Position numbers and translations under genes: made by a program
Shown: piece after piece, positions 7,369-16,316 of the stretch
Layout of the letters: each line of letters opens with the position of its first letter
How positions within the stretch are numbered: position 1 is the first letter of the stretch
Notes under the pieces: generated by a model
The model's input: the letters and a program-made list of their open reading frames with translations, nothing else
Databases searched by the model: none
Told to the model about the DNA's origin: nothing
From: JAZDFC01 sp043808235
GTDB taxonomy: Bacteria > Bacteroidota > Ignavibacteria > Ignavibacteriales > Melioribacteraceae
NCBI GenBank assembly: GCA_043808235.1
Contig: JAZDFC010000105.1
Location: 248,001-312,000, forward strand
Length of the DNA stretch: 64,000 nt
Reading direction: 5' to 3'

Positions 7369-9165
7369 ATGAAAGATAAATCACTTGTGCTGAATGCTTA
7401 TTTTGAAAATATAATTGATAGAGCAATAACCAAAATTGCTAAAGTCCGCTTCATTTATATATTGATCTTAATTCTGCTGCTCGAATTAATAATCCCATAT
7501 TTGATTGTGAATGCAATGCCGAGCGCAGCAGTAAAACTTCTCTCGACTCAAGGTAAATCAGAGTATAATCTGTTGGTAAATGGAAGCCCGGTATTAAATG
7601 ATTTGGATATCTCAACCGGGAATCCCAACGAAACGGCGGAGGACAACGACTCTTCCGCCGTAATTTTTGATGATACAATAGTGCGTAATTACGAACTTCA
7701 TTTTTATTATGGCAACTGGGCTGACTCATTGAATTATTATTACTTGCATGGTGAGGAATATATTCCTGCTCAACTAAAATACGGAACTATGATTTTGGAT
7801 AGCATCGGTGTGCGGTATAAAGGAAATTCATCTTACATGATGTCCGGAAACACTCCAAAGAAACCATTCAAATTCAAGTTCAACAAATATAAAAAAGGTC
7901 AAACATTCTTCGATATGAAAGTAATGAATTTCAGCAATTGTGCTAAAGATCCGAGCTTTATGAGAGAAGTGATAAGTTACAGTATTGCGCGCAAATATAT
8001 TACTGCGCCGCGCGCGGTATATTCTAATATTTACATTGAAGGTGAATTGATTGGATTGTATGTGCAGGTTGAAGAAGTCGATAAAAGATTTCTCGGAAGA
8101 CATTTTGAAAACAACGACGGTAATTTATATAAAGCCAGCTCCGAAGGCACAACGCTCGAATACCACGGGACGAGTCAATCAAATTACGAAGTAGGATTGG
8201 AATTGAAAACAAACGAGGATGAAAATGATTGGTCGAAGCTAATTGCGATGTTAGACAAGCTCAATAATACCTCCGCTGAAAACTTTGTTGATGTAATGAA
8301 TAATTGCCTTGAACTCGATGTTGTATGTCGCTACCTTGCATTGAACATGGTATTATCTAATTTTGATAGCTACACCGGTTCGGGACGGAATTTTTATTTA
8401 TACGATGACTTAACTTCCGGCAAATTTCAAATTATACCATGGGACCTTAACGAAGCTTTTGGCGCCTTTGATAATAGATGGAATGTTATTACAACGGATA
8501 TTGTAAATGTTCCAAACCTCAATCAAAGACCGCTCAACAGAAGACTTCTTCAAAATGAATCGCTTCGGAACATTTATCTCGGTTATATTGATGAGATGAT
8601 TAATGGGGCGGCGAGTTACGATTCGATTTCGGCATTGACCGAAAATTACAAACCACTTATTAATGATTATGTACAAGCCGACTCGCACAAACTGTTTACT
8701 TACGATCAATTTTTATCCAATATTGAGAATAGTGTAAATCTTGGCAGCGGAATGGGAGGACCTCCAATGTCCATTCCCGGTATTAAGTCGTTCTCTCAGC
8801 AAAGAAATGCTAATCTGAACACACAGCTTGTAAATTATCTCCCTACGGACACCGGGGATAGCCCCGTCTTAGGCACATTTGAATTGAAGCAAAACTTCCC
8901 AAATCCTTTTAATCCCGCAACAATAATCGTATACTTACTACCCTCTATAGAGGCACAAACCAACGCGTCTCACCATGTTTCTCTAAAAGTTTACGATGTT
9001 CTTGGCCGGGAAATTGCAACACTTGTAAACGGCGAGCAGCAACCTGGGAGTTACAGTGTAGAATTTAACAGCAGCATTGCCGGCGATTTATCAAGCGGGA
9101 TTTATTTTTATCGTCTTGCTTATGCAAATTTTGTTGATTCAAAAAAAATGGTTTTAACAAAGTGA
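7369..9165 (+). CDS. CotH-family kinase-like protein with T9SS sorting domain
   Basis: 598 residues. A long N-terminus has one strong hydrophobic segment (about residues 28-50), which acts as an uncleaved anchor or late signal. The CotH domain spans about 110-430, with VRYKGNSSYMMSGNTPKKPF, LYVQVEEVDKRFL and the FQIIPWDLNEAFG motif containing the kinase-type aspartate. A type A T9SS domain occupies the last ~95 residues (NFPNPFNPATIIVY, VYDVLGREIATL, GIYFYRL). Inside it, extra residues PSIEAQTNASH sit where two other proteins here carry a palindromic insertion. The gene opens a plus-strand cluster with an SMP-30-like protein, HlyD-like adaptor, VTC and DUF4956 genes. CotH, VTC and DUF4956 are often seen together in bacteria (from memory). 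Confidence 0.85.
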   Translation: MKDKSLVLNAYFENIIDRAITKIAKVRFIYILILILLLELIIPYLIVNAMPSAAVKLLSTQGKSEYNLLVNGSPVLNDLDISTGNPNETAEDNDSSAVIFDDTIVRNYELHFYYGNWADSLNYYYLHGEEYIPAQLKYGTMILDSIGVRYKGNSSYMMSGNTPKKPFKFKFNKYKKGQTFFDMKVMNFSNCAKDPSFMREVISYSIARKYITAPRAVYSNIYIEGELIGLYVQVEEVDKRFLGRHFENNDGNLYKASSEGTTLEYHGTSQSNYEVGLELKTNEDENDWSKLIAMLDKLNNTSAENFVDVMNNCLELDVVCRYLALNMVLSNFDSYTGSGRNFYLYDDLTSGKFQIIPWDLNEAFGAFDNRWNVITTDIVNVPNLNQRPLNRRLLQNESLRNIYLGYIDEMINGAASYDSISALTENYKPLINDYVQADSHKLFTYDQFLSNIENSVNLGSGMGGPPMSIPGIKSFSQQRNANLNTQLVNYLPTDTGDSPVLGTFELKQNFPNPFNPATIIVYLLPSIEAQTNASHHVSLKVYDVLGREIATLVNGEQQPGSYSVEFNSSIAGDLSSGIYFYRLAYANFVDSKKMVLTK

Positions 9166-9262
9166 TATGAAATTTTTATTGGCAAATAATCTAAATCCAT
9201 TATATTAAGTGAGAGCAAATTGATACGAACTGAAATCGTTTTTTTAATTCCGGATAATAGAA

Positions 9263-9291
9263 TTGACGTACATAAATTTATCGTATATTTG
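9263..9291 (+). promoter_or_regulatory. Bacteroidota-type promoter
   Basis: TTG at 9263-9265 is followed after 18 bases by TATATTTG at 9284-9291, a full match to the TAnnTTTG -7 box used by the Bacteroidota housekeeping sigma factor. It lies 27 bases before the ATG of the SMP-30-like gene, a normal distance for a short leader. This suggests that gene can be transcribed apart from the upstream CotH gene. Confidence 0.6.
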
Positions 9292-9317
9292 CCAACGCTT
9301 TTTCTTAGGATTTTGTA

Positions 9318-10496
9318 ATGACATTTACTTATTTCGAAAAGAGAATAAAGAAATCATTTCTTGCTTTCTTGTTTATACTCTTCATTAGTATGACAACTCT
9401 TCATTCACAGGTTGAAAAAATCGCAGACGGATTCCAGTTTGTTGAAGGACCGGTTTGGAAAGACGGAGTGGGTCTTTTGTTCAGCGATATCCCTGCAAAT
9501 AAAGTTTATAGATGGACACCGGAAACCGGCGCTGAAATATTTTTAGATCCATCGGGTAATTCAAACGGATTGGCGCTGGATGTGCAAGGAAGGCTTCTTT
9601 TAGCTCAACATGGAAATCGTCGTGTAGCGCGGTTAGAAACTGATGGAAGTCAAACGGCTCTCGCAACACATTACGACGGGAAGAAATTAAATAGTCCGAA
9701 TGATCTTGCTGTTAAATCCGACGGCGCTATTTATTTCACCGATCCTCCTTATGGAATCAACAGTTCTCAGGCAGAACTAAATTTTTCAGGTATTTTTAGA
9801 ATTAGTCCAACAACCGGCGCTGTTCAGTTACTTGACAAATCATTATACAGGCCCAATGGAATTGCGCTATCTCCGGATGAAACTAAACTATATGTAAACG
9901 ATTCCGAAGCCAGGAAAATTTATGTGTGGGACATTGTTGATTCGACAATTACCAATAAAAAATTATTTGCATATATGAATCCTGCCGGTAACGCTGACGG
10001 AATGAAGGTTGACACCGAAGGAAATCTTTATTCAACTGGTCCGCTTGGCGTTTGGATTTTTAAACCCGACGGAACTGTTATTGATACCGTGCTTGTATCC
10101 GGTCAGACAACTAATTGCGGTTGGGGTGACGCTGACAGAAAAACGTTATATATTACTTCCGGAACAGCTGTTTATAAAATTCGATTTGAAACAACCGGTT
10201 TTCAGATTCCGGGAGGTTCGGGTAATTTGCTAAAGGATTTTAAATTGTTCCAGAATTATCCAAACCCGTTTAATCCGTCAACGACAATCACTTTTTCACT
10301 TCGTGAAGAGCGGCATGTACAACTTAATGTATTCGATTTGCTTGGCAAAAATATCGCCACCCTTGTTGATTCCACACTAACTCCCGGTACAAAATCCTAT
10401 TTGTGGAATGCTAACGGTATAAACAGCGGAATTTATTTTTGCCAGCTTCAAGCCGGTGAATTCTCGGAAACCGGTAAAATGATTCTTCTAAAATGA
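9318..10496 (+). CDS. Secreted SMP-30/gluconolactonase-like protein with T9SS domain
   Basis: 392 residues. A signal peptide at about 1-31 precedes a six-bladed beta-propeller of the SMP-30/LRE type. Family metal-site segments are present: FVEGPVWKDG (Glu), LNSPNDLAVKSDG (Asn), and YRPNGIALSPDETKLYVND (Asn/Asp), with TDPPYGI between them. SMP-30 family enzymes hydrolyse sugar lactones using one divalent metal; the actual substrate is unknown. The last ~85 residues are a T9SS sorting domain (FQNYPNPFNPSTTITF, VFDLLGKNIATL, GIYFCQLQAGEF). It lies between CotH and the HlyD-like gene and has its own promoter at 9263. Confidence 0.85.
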   Translation: MTFTYFEKRIKKSFLAFLFILFISMTTLHSQVEKIADGFQFVEGPVWKDGVGLLFSDIPANKVYRWTPETGAEIFLDPSGNSNGLALDVQGRLLLAQHGNRRVARLETDGSQTALATHYDGKKLNSPNDLAVKSDGAIYFTDPPYGINSSQAELNFSGIFRISPTTGAVQLLDKSLYRPNGIALSPDETKLYVNDSEARKIYVWDIVDSTITNKKLFAYMNPAGNADGMKVDTEGNLYSTGPLGVWIFKPDGTVIDTVLVSGQTTNCGWGDADRKTLYITSGTAVYKIRFETTGFQIPGGSGNLLKDFKLFQNYPNPFNPSTTITFSLREERHVQLNVFDLLGKNIATLVDSTLTPGTKSYLWNANGINSGIYFCQLQAGEFSETGKMILLK

Positions 10497-10585
10497 TTTT
10501 CGGATATTATTTATATCCCGAATGGTTTCTAAAATTTATATTTGAATAATTTCGTAAATTCGTATGATAAATAAACGGTCCATTG

Positions 10586-11656
10586 ATGAAGCAGTTACTG
10601 AAGAATAAAAAGATAGTCGTATCGCTGATCATTGTTTTAATTCTGATTTTGCTATTACTTCCAATAAAAATTAGTTACCGTATAAACACAACCGGCAAAG
10701 TTCTGCCTGTAAAAGAATGGTTTCTTATTCGGGGTGCGGACGGTAATTTAATGACTTCGCTTATTAATAATAGGACCGGTGTTTACGAAAATTATACCGT
10801 ATCCCAGTTCAACCGTGGGGATGCTGCCAAAATTGAAACTGTTGCGCATCTCGAAGCCGGCTCCGCGATTACGATGAACGACACGATCATCAAGATTTTT
10901 TCGAATGATGTAAATAAAGAAATTGCCGAATTGTACACCGACTTGAATTCGGAAGAAGCTTTGCTTAGCGTTTTGAAGAGTAAAGAAAAACAAGCGGTTA
11001 TTCAAACAGAAAAAGAAAATGTTGCTTATGCCGAACGCCAGGTTGCCGAACAGGAAAGACTATATCAGCGTAAGAAGCAACTTTTCGAGAAAAATCTTAT
11101 TTCGCAGGAAGAATATGAAATTGCTGAAGGCGCTGTGGGATTATTTAAAATCAATCGTGATATCGCCAAGCAGCGTCTTCAAATAGTAATGACAGGAGCC
11201 AAACCCGAAGAAATTGAAATGACACAATCGAAGATAAAAGATTTGAAAAAAGAAATTGCAGTCATTCAAAAAAAAATGTCGGATTACGTTGTCCTTTCGC
11301 CGGTTTCGGGCGTTGTGAGCAGATCGTTCTCTGCCGATACTTTAATGATCGTTCATGATACAACTGAGTTTATTCTTTTATTACCTATAACTGTTAAGGA
11401 GATCGGTGAATTAAAAGAGAATCAGGAGGTGGTTGTAAACAATTCTGCGTTCGGACAGGATGTACGCGGTACAATTTTGAATTGGGAAAAAAACGTTCGC
11501 AATATAAATCAAAAACAGTTTTTTATTGCTGCCGCATCAGTTGAAAATGCACCCGGTTTGTATCCCGGCTCTGCGGTAGAATGTTATATAACTGTCGGTG
11601 ACCTTATTTTAAGAGATTATTTGTTCAAAGGATTTTTGTCAATGTTGGCTAATTAA
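10586..11656 (+). CDS. HlyD-family membrane fusion (periplasmic adaptor) protein
   Basis: 356 residues from ATG 10586; a TTG immediately before it is less likely. One N-terminal membrane segment (about residues 10-28) is followed by a lipoyl/barrel-sandwich first half, a coiled-coil hairpin at about 110-225 (AERQVAEQERLYQRKKQLFE, then IEMTQSKIKDLKKEIAVIQ) and a second lipoyl half with YVVLSPVSGVVSRSFSADT. C-terminal beta-barrel sequence follows. Adaptors of this kind join an inner-membrane exporter to an outer-membrane channel, but neither partner is encoded next to it. The VTC gene starts 2 bases after its stop, so it is co-expressed with VTC and DUF4956. Confidence 0.8.
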   Translation: MKQLLKNKKIVVSLIIVLILILLLLPIKISYRINTTGKVLPVKEWFLIRGADGNLMTSLINNRTGVYENYTVSQFNRGDAAKIETVAHLEAGSAITMNDTIIKIFSNDVNKEIAELYTDLNSEEALLSVLKSKEKQAVIQTEKENVAYAERQVAEQERLYQRKKQLFEKNLISQEEYEIAEGAVGLFKINRDIAKQRLQIVMTGAKPEEIEMTQSKIKDLKKEIAVIQKKMSDYVVLSPVSGVVSRSFSADTLMIVHDTTEFILLLPITVKEIGELKENQEVVVNNSAFGQDVRGTILNWEKNVRNINQKQFFIAAASVENAPGLYPGSAVECYITVGDLILRDYLFKGFLSMLAN

Positions 11657-11658
11657 AG

Positions 11659-12447
11659 ATGAGATTAGAATATAAATATTTGGTAAGTAATACGGACGTT
11701 GATAGATTAAGAAATTTAATGCTGCCTTATTTACAAGGGGATTTTGATTATAGCCCCTCCAATTATTATACGGTTAGAAGCATTTACTACGATACACCGA
11801 AGTTAAAATATTACTGGGAAAAGATTGAAGGATTATCCACAAGAAAAAAAGTGAGGCTGCGCGGTTACAACCAACTTGAAGAAGACAATGTTGTATTTCT
11901 CGAAATAAAAAGAAAACATCTGAGCCGTATTTTCAAGGACCGCTCACCGGCATTGTACGACAACATGGATGAATTGATGACCACAAAGAACATAGATGAT
12001 TTGGTAATTACTGAAAATGGTTTTAGAGGTTCAAAAGAAGACGCCGAGAAATTTTTTCACCACATACACAAAAGATCACTGGTTCCAATTGTAAATATTG
12101 TGTACGACCGCGAGGCGTATTTTTCCAAGTTCGATAAAAGCTTGCGAATTACTTTCGACCGCAATTTACGATACCAGATTTTCCCGTCGGTTGACAAATT
12201 ATATGACGATGAAAAGTTGAAACCAGCGTTGATTAATAAAACCATTCTCGAAATTAAATTCGGAACTGGGTTCCCGTCGTGGCTGCAAACTATACTAACC
12301 AACAACCATTTATTCAAGCAGTCGTTGTCAAAATATACTATTTGCATTGACACCGAGAAAAAATACAATCCTTTACTAAAAGCAAACATTTGCTTAACAA
12401 ATTCAATTTCAAATAACGATTATGCCGGGGAAGTGGAAGTAAGATGA
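11659..12447 (+). CDS. VTC-domain protein, candidate polyphosphate polymerase
   Basis: 262 residues covering the whole VTC triphosphate-tunnel fold: RLEYKYLV at the start, VRSIYYDTPKLKYY, the basic strand KKVRLRGYNQL, VVFLEIKRKH, VPIVNIVYDREAYF, LRITFDRNLRY and KTILEIKFGTGFP near the end. In yeast Vtc4 the tunnel-lining Lys and Arg residues of these strands bind polyphosphate and ATP; their counterparts are present. It probably makes or binds polyphosphate, or another phosphorylated polymer. It overlaps the DUF4956 gene by four bases (ATGA type). The bacterial function of this domain pair is not settled. Confidence 0.85.
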   Translation: MRLEYKYLVSNTDVDRLRNLMLPYLQGDFDYSPSNYYTVRSIYYDTPKLKYYWEKIEGLSTRKKVRLRGYNQLEEDNVVFLEIKRKHLSRIFKDRSPALYDNMDELMTTKNIDDLVITENGFRGSKEDAEKFFHHIHKRSLVPIVNIVYDREAYFSKFDKSLRITFDRNLRYQIFPSVDKLYDDEKLKPALINKTILEIKFGTGFPSWLQTILTNNHLFKQSLSKYTICIDTEKKYNPLLKANICLTNSISNNDYAGEVEVR

Positions 12448-13124
12448 TGATTCAAGAGTTGACAGATATTTTTCAGACTAGTATTACGTTTGGCGATATT
12501 GCAAAGAATTTAGGCGTTGCATTTTTATGCGGACTTATAATTGCGTTTTTCTATAAAAAATCTTTCCGCGGGCCGAGCTACATGTTTTCTTTTGTGAACG
12601 CGCTTGTTCTTTTGGCAATGATTACAGCGATGGTGATTATGGTAATCGGGAACAATCTGGCGCGAGCGTTCGGGCTGGTCGGAGCGATGTCTATAATCAG
12701 ATTCAGAACCGCAGTTAAAGACACGCAGGACATTGTGTTTATTTTCTTTTCACTTACTATTGGAATGGCTGCGGGAGTAGGGCTGCATGTTCTTGCAATA
12801 ACATCGTCAATTTTAATTGGGTCTATTACAATTCTTTTATCGAAATCAAATTTGCTCACGGCTATTCAGAAAAACTTTCTCTTGCAATTTACTTATGCGA
12901 GGGGCGCTGCCAGCGAAGAAGCTGAATTTAACAGCGTTATGGATAAGTATTGCCGCTCAATAAAACTTATTAACATCAAATCTCTTAATGGAAGCGATAT
13001 GGTTGAATACTCATACTATATCAGCTTTAAAAAGAATATGTCAAGCGCTGATTTTGTTAGAGACCTCCAACGTTCGAAAAACATGAAGCAGGTAAATGTC
13101 TTCTTCGACGAAGAGAATTTTTAA
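12444..13124 (+). CDS. DUF4956 membrane protein
   Basis: 226 residues. Three to four membrane helices occupy about residues 20-135. The family hallmark GLVGAMSIIRFRTAVKDTQD and FFSLTIGMAAGVG is intact. A soluble C-terminal domain of about 90 residues (SIKLINIKSLNGSDMVEYSY) has a ferredoxin-like feel. The gene starts inside the VTC stop codon, which implies translational coupling. DUF4956 proteins are regularly next to VTC proteins and are thought to be their membrane partner, perhaps passing the polymer across the membrane; that role is inference. Confidence 0.85.
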   Translation: MMIQELTDIFQTSITFGDIAKNLGVAFLCGLIIAFFYKKSFRGPSYMFSFVNALVLLAMITAMVIMVIGNNLARAFGLVGAMSIIRFRTAVKDTQDIVFIFFSLTIGMAAGVGLHVLAITSSILIGSITILLSKSNLLTAIQKNFLLQFTYARGAASEEAEFNSVMDKYCRSIKLINIKSLNGSDMVEYSYYISFKKNMSSADFVRDLQRSKNMKQVNVFFDEENF

Positions 13125-13187
13125 TAATTGTTATTATCCGAAAGGTAAACCACGCTGCAGCAAAGCAAATAGTATTACGGTTTTTCG

Positions 13188-13574
13188 TTAACGTGCAATC
13201 GCGAAGTTGTTGCTTAGTGCTTTTAAGGCTGCATCTACTTTGTCTTTTTTTACAAGAACATAATCTGTATCATAAGTTGAAATTGCGAATACACTTATCT
13301 TTGACTTAGCAAGAACAGTGGTGATTGATAACAGAATTCCCGTCATAGAAAAATCCAACGGCCCATCTACCTTTATTGCAGCCCAATCTTTTTCGACTGT
13401 CACATCAGCAGGAACATATTTTTCAAAACATACAATTGATAATTCATCATGTGTTCGTGTTATGCTAAAAAATTCTCCATCTGCCGCCCAGGGAGGGATG
13501 GGTGAATTATTTGCCAATTTACAAATGGCAAAGGTTTCTTTGAGTACCGACAAAGTCAATTTGTTGGTCATCAT
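13188..13574 (-). CDS. ACT-domain protein of the CASTOR/ACT_7 type
   Basis: 128 residues. Two ACT-like halves are visible: an N-terminal half with FFSITRTHDELSIVC, and a C-terminal half with WAAIKVDGPLDFSMTGILLS and ISVFAISTYDTDYVLVKKD. Small stand-alone ACT proteins of this kind bind amino acids and act as regulators; no ligand can be assigned. It is on the minus strand, 29 bases downstream of the SemiSWEET gene, and probably co-transcribed with it. Confidence 0.8.
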   Translation of the reverse strand: MMTNKLTLSVLKETFAICKLANNSPIPPWAADGEFFSITRTHDELSIVCFEKYVPADVTVEKDWAAIKVDGPLDFSMTGILLSITTVLAKSKISVFAISTYDTDYVLVKKDKVDAALKALSNNFAIAR

Positions 13575-13603
13575 TTACCGAGTTATCCGGTTGGTATGAA
13601 AAG

Positions 13604-13858
13604 TTATTTGTGTTTTATTTTCATTACAAGTATATAGAATGCAAGTACAAACGTAATTGAATTTGCGAGGATTACCGGAAGAGATTTTATTAAAACGCCA
13701 AAAACAGTCCACAATACAATTCCAATACAGAAAAGTAGAAACGTGCCGAGAGATAAATCTTCTGTCTTTTTTGTTTTGTAAACCTTATAAACTTGCGGAA
13801 TAAAAGCGCCGGTAGTTCCAACGGCTGCAACATATCCCAGGATATCAATAAATGTCAT
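13604..13858 (-). CDS. SemiSWEET/PQ-loop small sugar transporter
   Basis: 84 residues from the ATG at 13858, which has AGGA upstream; an earlier in-frame ATG would add 12 residues without a binding site. Three membrane helices form one PQ-loop unit (ILGYVAAVGTTGAFIPQVYK, then SLGTFLLFCIGIVLWTVFG, then LANSITFVLAFYILV). The Pro-Gln pair and the Asn in helix 3 are the known SemiSWEET signatures. SemiSWEETs dimerise to carry mono- or disaccharides down a gradient. The substrate is unknown. Confidence 0.88.
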   Translation of the reverse strand: MTFIDILGYVAAVGTTGAFIPQVYKVYKTKKTEDLSLGTFLLFCIGIVLWTVFGVLIKSLPVILANSITFVLAFYILVMKIKHK

Positions 13859-13996
13859 TCGGCTTTTTCCTATGATAAATAAATCATGAGCCAAATATAG
13901 AAAGACAACACCTAATCCATATCATCAACATTCTGTCACAAATGTTCAAGGTACAATCCTCCGGATACGAAAAAAGTAGAATTGTCTTTAAAAATA

Positions 13997-14599
13997 TTAC
14001 TCGACTTTTACAAACTTTATCAAATCAAACAATATGTATCCTCTGCTGAATTGTGAATCATCACTGTTTAATCTAATAGAGATTGTATCCCCGGTCTCGG
14101 TTGAAATTGTATCAAGCAGGCTGCCTGTTGTCCACGTCGTATCTGAGAAATGCATTCTCTTCGAAGTTGTCCAACTTCCATTTTTATAAATATTAATACT
14201 CATCTCTCCCCCTGCAAGTTGTGACTCAATAGCTTTAGAATAAGTTGTTAACCTATAGCGATTGGTTCCCGGTGGAACTACAAGCTTTTGATGTAATACC
14301 GAAGCGGCCATCCATCCTATGTTTTTTAATTTCACCGAAAAAGATCCGCCTCCAATTGGCGTATCGGTGGAAAATTTTTCGACTGAGGATTCTAAGTAAT
14401 ATTCGGTCCATCCGCTCGTGGATGCGGCGCCGTTGATTTCAAATGAGCCGTTGGTTAAAAGATTATTCTCCGGGAGCGGATCAGTGCTTGTATCATCTGT
14501 TTTTGAACAACCGGCAGTAAAGATCACAAACACAAAAGTGATCATTCCAAAATTTTTAATTCCTTTTATATTCCTACCTCGTTGTGAAAGTAAAAACAA
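13997..14599 (-). CDS. Lipoprotein with carbohydrate-binding-like domain
   Basis: 200 residues. The N-terminus ends in a lipobox (FTAGC, Cys about residue 31), so the mature protein is lipid-anchored. After a short Asp/Thr/Ser linker, the sequence LLTNGSFEINGAASTSGWTE is typical of the start of CBM4/9-like jelly-roll domains. The rest (YRLTTYSKAIESQLAGG, GYILFDLIKF) fits a beta-sandwich of about 150 residues. No catalytic domain is present. The role is probably substrate binding at the cell surface or in the periplasm, by inference from the fold. Confidence 0.7.
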   Translation of the reverse strand: MFLLSQRGRNIKGIKNFGMITFVFVIFTAGCSKTDDTSTDPLPENNLLTNGSFEINGAASTSGWTEYYLESSVEKFSTDTPIGGGSFSVKLKNIGWMAASVLHQKLVVPPGTNRYRLTTYSKAIESQLAGGEMSINIYKNGSWTTSKRMHFSDTTWTTGSLLDTISTETGDTISIRLNSDDSQFSRGYILFDLIKFVKVE

Positions 14600-14642
14600 A
14601 AATTAGAATACCATTGAAACAAAAAATTACTCAGCAAATTAA

Positions 14643-14746
14643 AACCGTTGAAACGGTTATAAGCTGTTAGCTTTTATTTGATTAACCCACGACTTAAGTC
14701 GTGGGTTAAAGCGAAAAGTCAAATAACGAAACCGTTTTAACGGTTT
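14643..14746. repeat. REP-like composite palindromic repeat, copy A
   Basis: Three inverted repeats lie in a row in the gap between two minus-strand genes. AACCGTT/AACGGTT spans 14643-14658. A perfect 28-bp palindrome with half-site TTAACCCACGACTT spans 14682-14709. AAACCGTT/AACGGTTT spans 14729-14746. The outer two are near-copies of each other flanking the central palindrome. A related, weaker copy is at 16190-16267. This looks like a non-autonomous REP- or MITE-type element. Confidence 0.7.
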
Positions 14747-14802
14747 ATTTAAACACATAATCAACTTCAACTAAAATTCACCAGGAATTGTTGAGAGTGG
14801 AA

Positions 14803-15423
14803 TTAATATTCAAATTCCAGTTCGATAAATTTAGTCTCGTCAGCGATATGAAGTTCATCGCTGGTAGTTAAATAGCCCGAGAAGAATTTGCACGTTAAGA
14901 AATATCTGTTTCCTTTTTCGCCGCCGATGTGAGCTTCTTTATTTATTATAAAATATACATCGCTGTTTAAATCCTCGCCGGAATCCGAAACACCCGCAAC
15001 GTCTTTTGAATCATCCATTGATAAAACAGTGGTTTTGGTAATTTCTCCATTCTCTTCTTTCTCATACACCATTTTCTTTGTTTCGGTGTAATAAGTATAA
15101 TACTCACTCATATTGTCGTATTCGAGCTTAATGGCGTAGAGAGTTTTCCACTCGAATGAAATACTGTTGTTTAACAATATATCAACACGGAGATAATCAT
15201 TATCATAGCATGAGATGACTCCCTTGATATCACATTCAATTGCCTGGCCAGCATCTTCATCACCAATAGATTCTTCATCGGGAGATATAATCCATTCATT
15301 GGCAGTGTAAGGTTTACTTACATCGTTTACAGGCGTAGAGTTTCTCCGGGGATTGCCGCCGGCATTTATCGCTGCTGTTGATGCAAACAAAATTGTCAAT
15401 AATATTACTATGGTGTTTCTCAT
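14803..15423 (-). CDS. Secreted protein of unknown function
   Basis: 206 residues with a clear signal peptide (about 1-22, ending AAINAGG) and a strong ribosome binding site (AGGAGA, 6 bases before ATG). The mature part is acidic and probably all-beta, with repeated aromatic strands (YDNMSEYYTYYTETKKMVYE, LHIADETKFIELEFEY). No T9SS domain, membrane segment or known family is recognised. It is likely periplasmic or released. Confidence 0.7.
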   Translation of the reverse strand: MRNTIVILLTILFASTAAINAGGNPRRNSTPVNDVSKPYTANEWIISPDEESIGDEDAGQAIECDIKGVISCYDNDYLRVDILLNNSISFEWKTLYAIKLEYDNMSEYYTYYTETKKMVYEKEENGEITKTTVLSMDDSKDVAGVSDSGEDLNSDVYFIINKEAHIGGEKGNRYFLTCKFFSGYLTTSDELHIADETKFIELEFEY

Positions 15424-15591
15424 GGAATTATCTCCTTAGTTTGATATAATAACGTGTAAGATAATAAAATGATTTCATTCGGACACAATGTCTTCGAAAA
15501 TTTTGCAGTGTCTTTGGCATAGCTCACAATCACTCTTCTCATTGCCATAGATCAGATGAGTTATTAAAAAACACTTTGATAAAACACGCTT

Positions 15592-15918
15592 TTATTTAAG
15601 TAGACTTTCGAACTCTTCAATTTTTTTCTTTAGTAGATTCTTCGGGATTTTTCCAATTAATCCTTCAATGCCCATTTCGCCGGCATATAAACCCGGTAGT
15701 ATTGCGAACTTTGCCCACGCTTCGAGATGGACTTTACCATCGGTCACCTGGAAATCCATAAACTGCGGACCCACTGCTAAACCGACTCCTTTCTTCCAGA
15801 CGTTTTTTCCTTTGTAGAGGTACTCTTTAAATCCTTCCTTGGAAATAAAATTATTGATGATGTTTTGAATCTCGCCTGCGCTTTTTGATACCTGGTAATC
15901 TTTGATAAATCTTGACAT
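15592..15918 (-). CDS. Conserved small cytosolic protein of unknown function
   Basis: 108 residues, with AAGGAG well placed before the ATG. No signal peptide. It resembles hypothetical proteins seen in several phyla that share the pattern ENVWKKGVG...PQF...VHLEAW.KFA.LPG.Y.GEMGI.G; here the text is NVWKKGVGLAVGPQFMDF and VHLEAWAKFAILPGLYAGEM. I know of no assigned function. It stands alone on the minus strand between unknown genes. Confidence 0.7.
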   Translation of the reverse strand: MSRFIKDYQVSKSAGEIQNIINNFISKEGFKEYLYKGKNVWKKGVGLAVGPQFMDFQVTDGKVHLEAWAKFAILPGLYAGEMGIEGLIGKIPKNLLKKKIEEFESLLK

Positions 15919-16189
15919 GACTCAACTCCTTGTGTTTGTTGATGTATTTGTTACAGAGATACAAAATATATTTTTATTTAGTCTAGTTCCTTATCAAAGA
16001 TAAAACACAACATTAGTGGAAATGAATTAAGAGTCAAAATGTAATAGAACAATAATGTAAAACAGTTTAGTTGAACATAACAAAACGAGAGCGAGTTGTC
16101 AATGGGGTTAGAAAATCAGTTTTCGATCACATGATTTTCCGACATTGGATTTAGTTTCCGCATCAAACGGATAGAATTCTTTATTCTAT

Positions 16190-16267
16190 TTAACCCACAA
16201 CTATGGCGATGTTAAAGTTGTGGGTTAATAAATTTAAACCGTATTTAAATATCTATTTCAACGGGTT
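16190..16267. repeat. REP-like composite palindromic repeat, copy B
   Basis: TTAACCCACAACT at 16190-16202 pairs perfectly with AGTTGTGGGTTAA at 16216-16228 around a 13-base loop. It is followed by AAACCGT and, further on, ACGGGTT, a decayed version of the outer arms seen in copy A (14643-14746). The rest of the gap 15919-16316 holds no gene. It lies between the 15592-15918 gene and the 3' end of the aquaporin gene. Confidence 0.55.
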
Positions 16268-16316
16268 ACTGCTCGATAATAATATAACGGTAAATTTGAG
16301 TATAAACTAACCGCAG

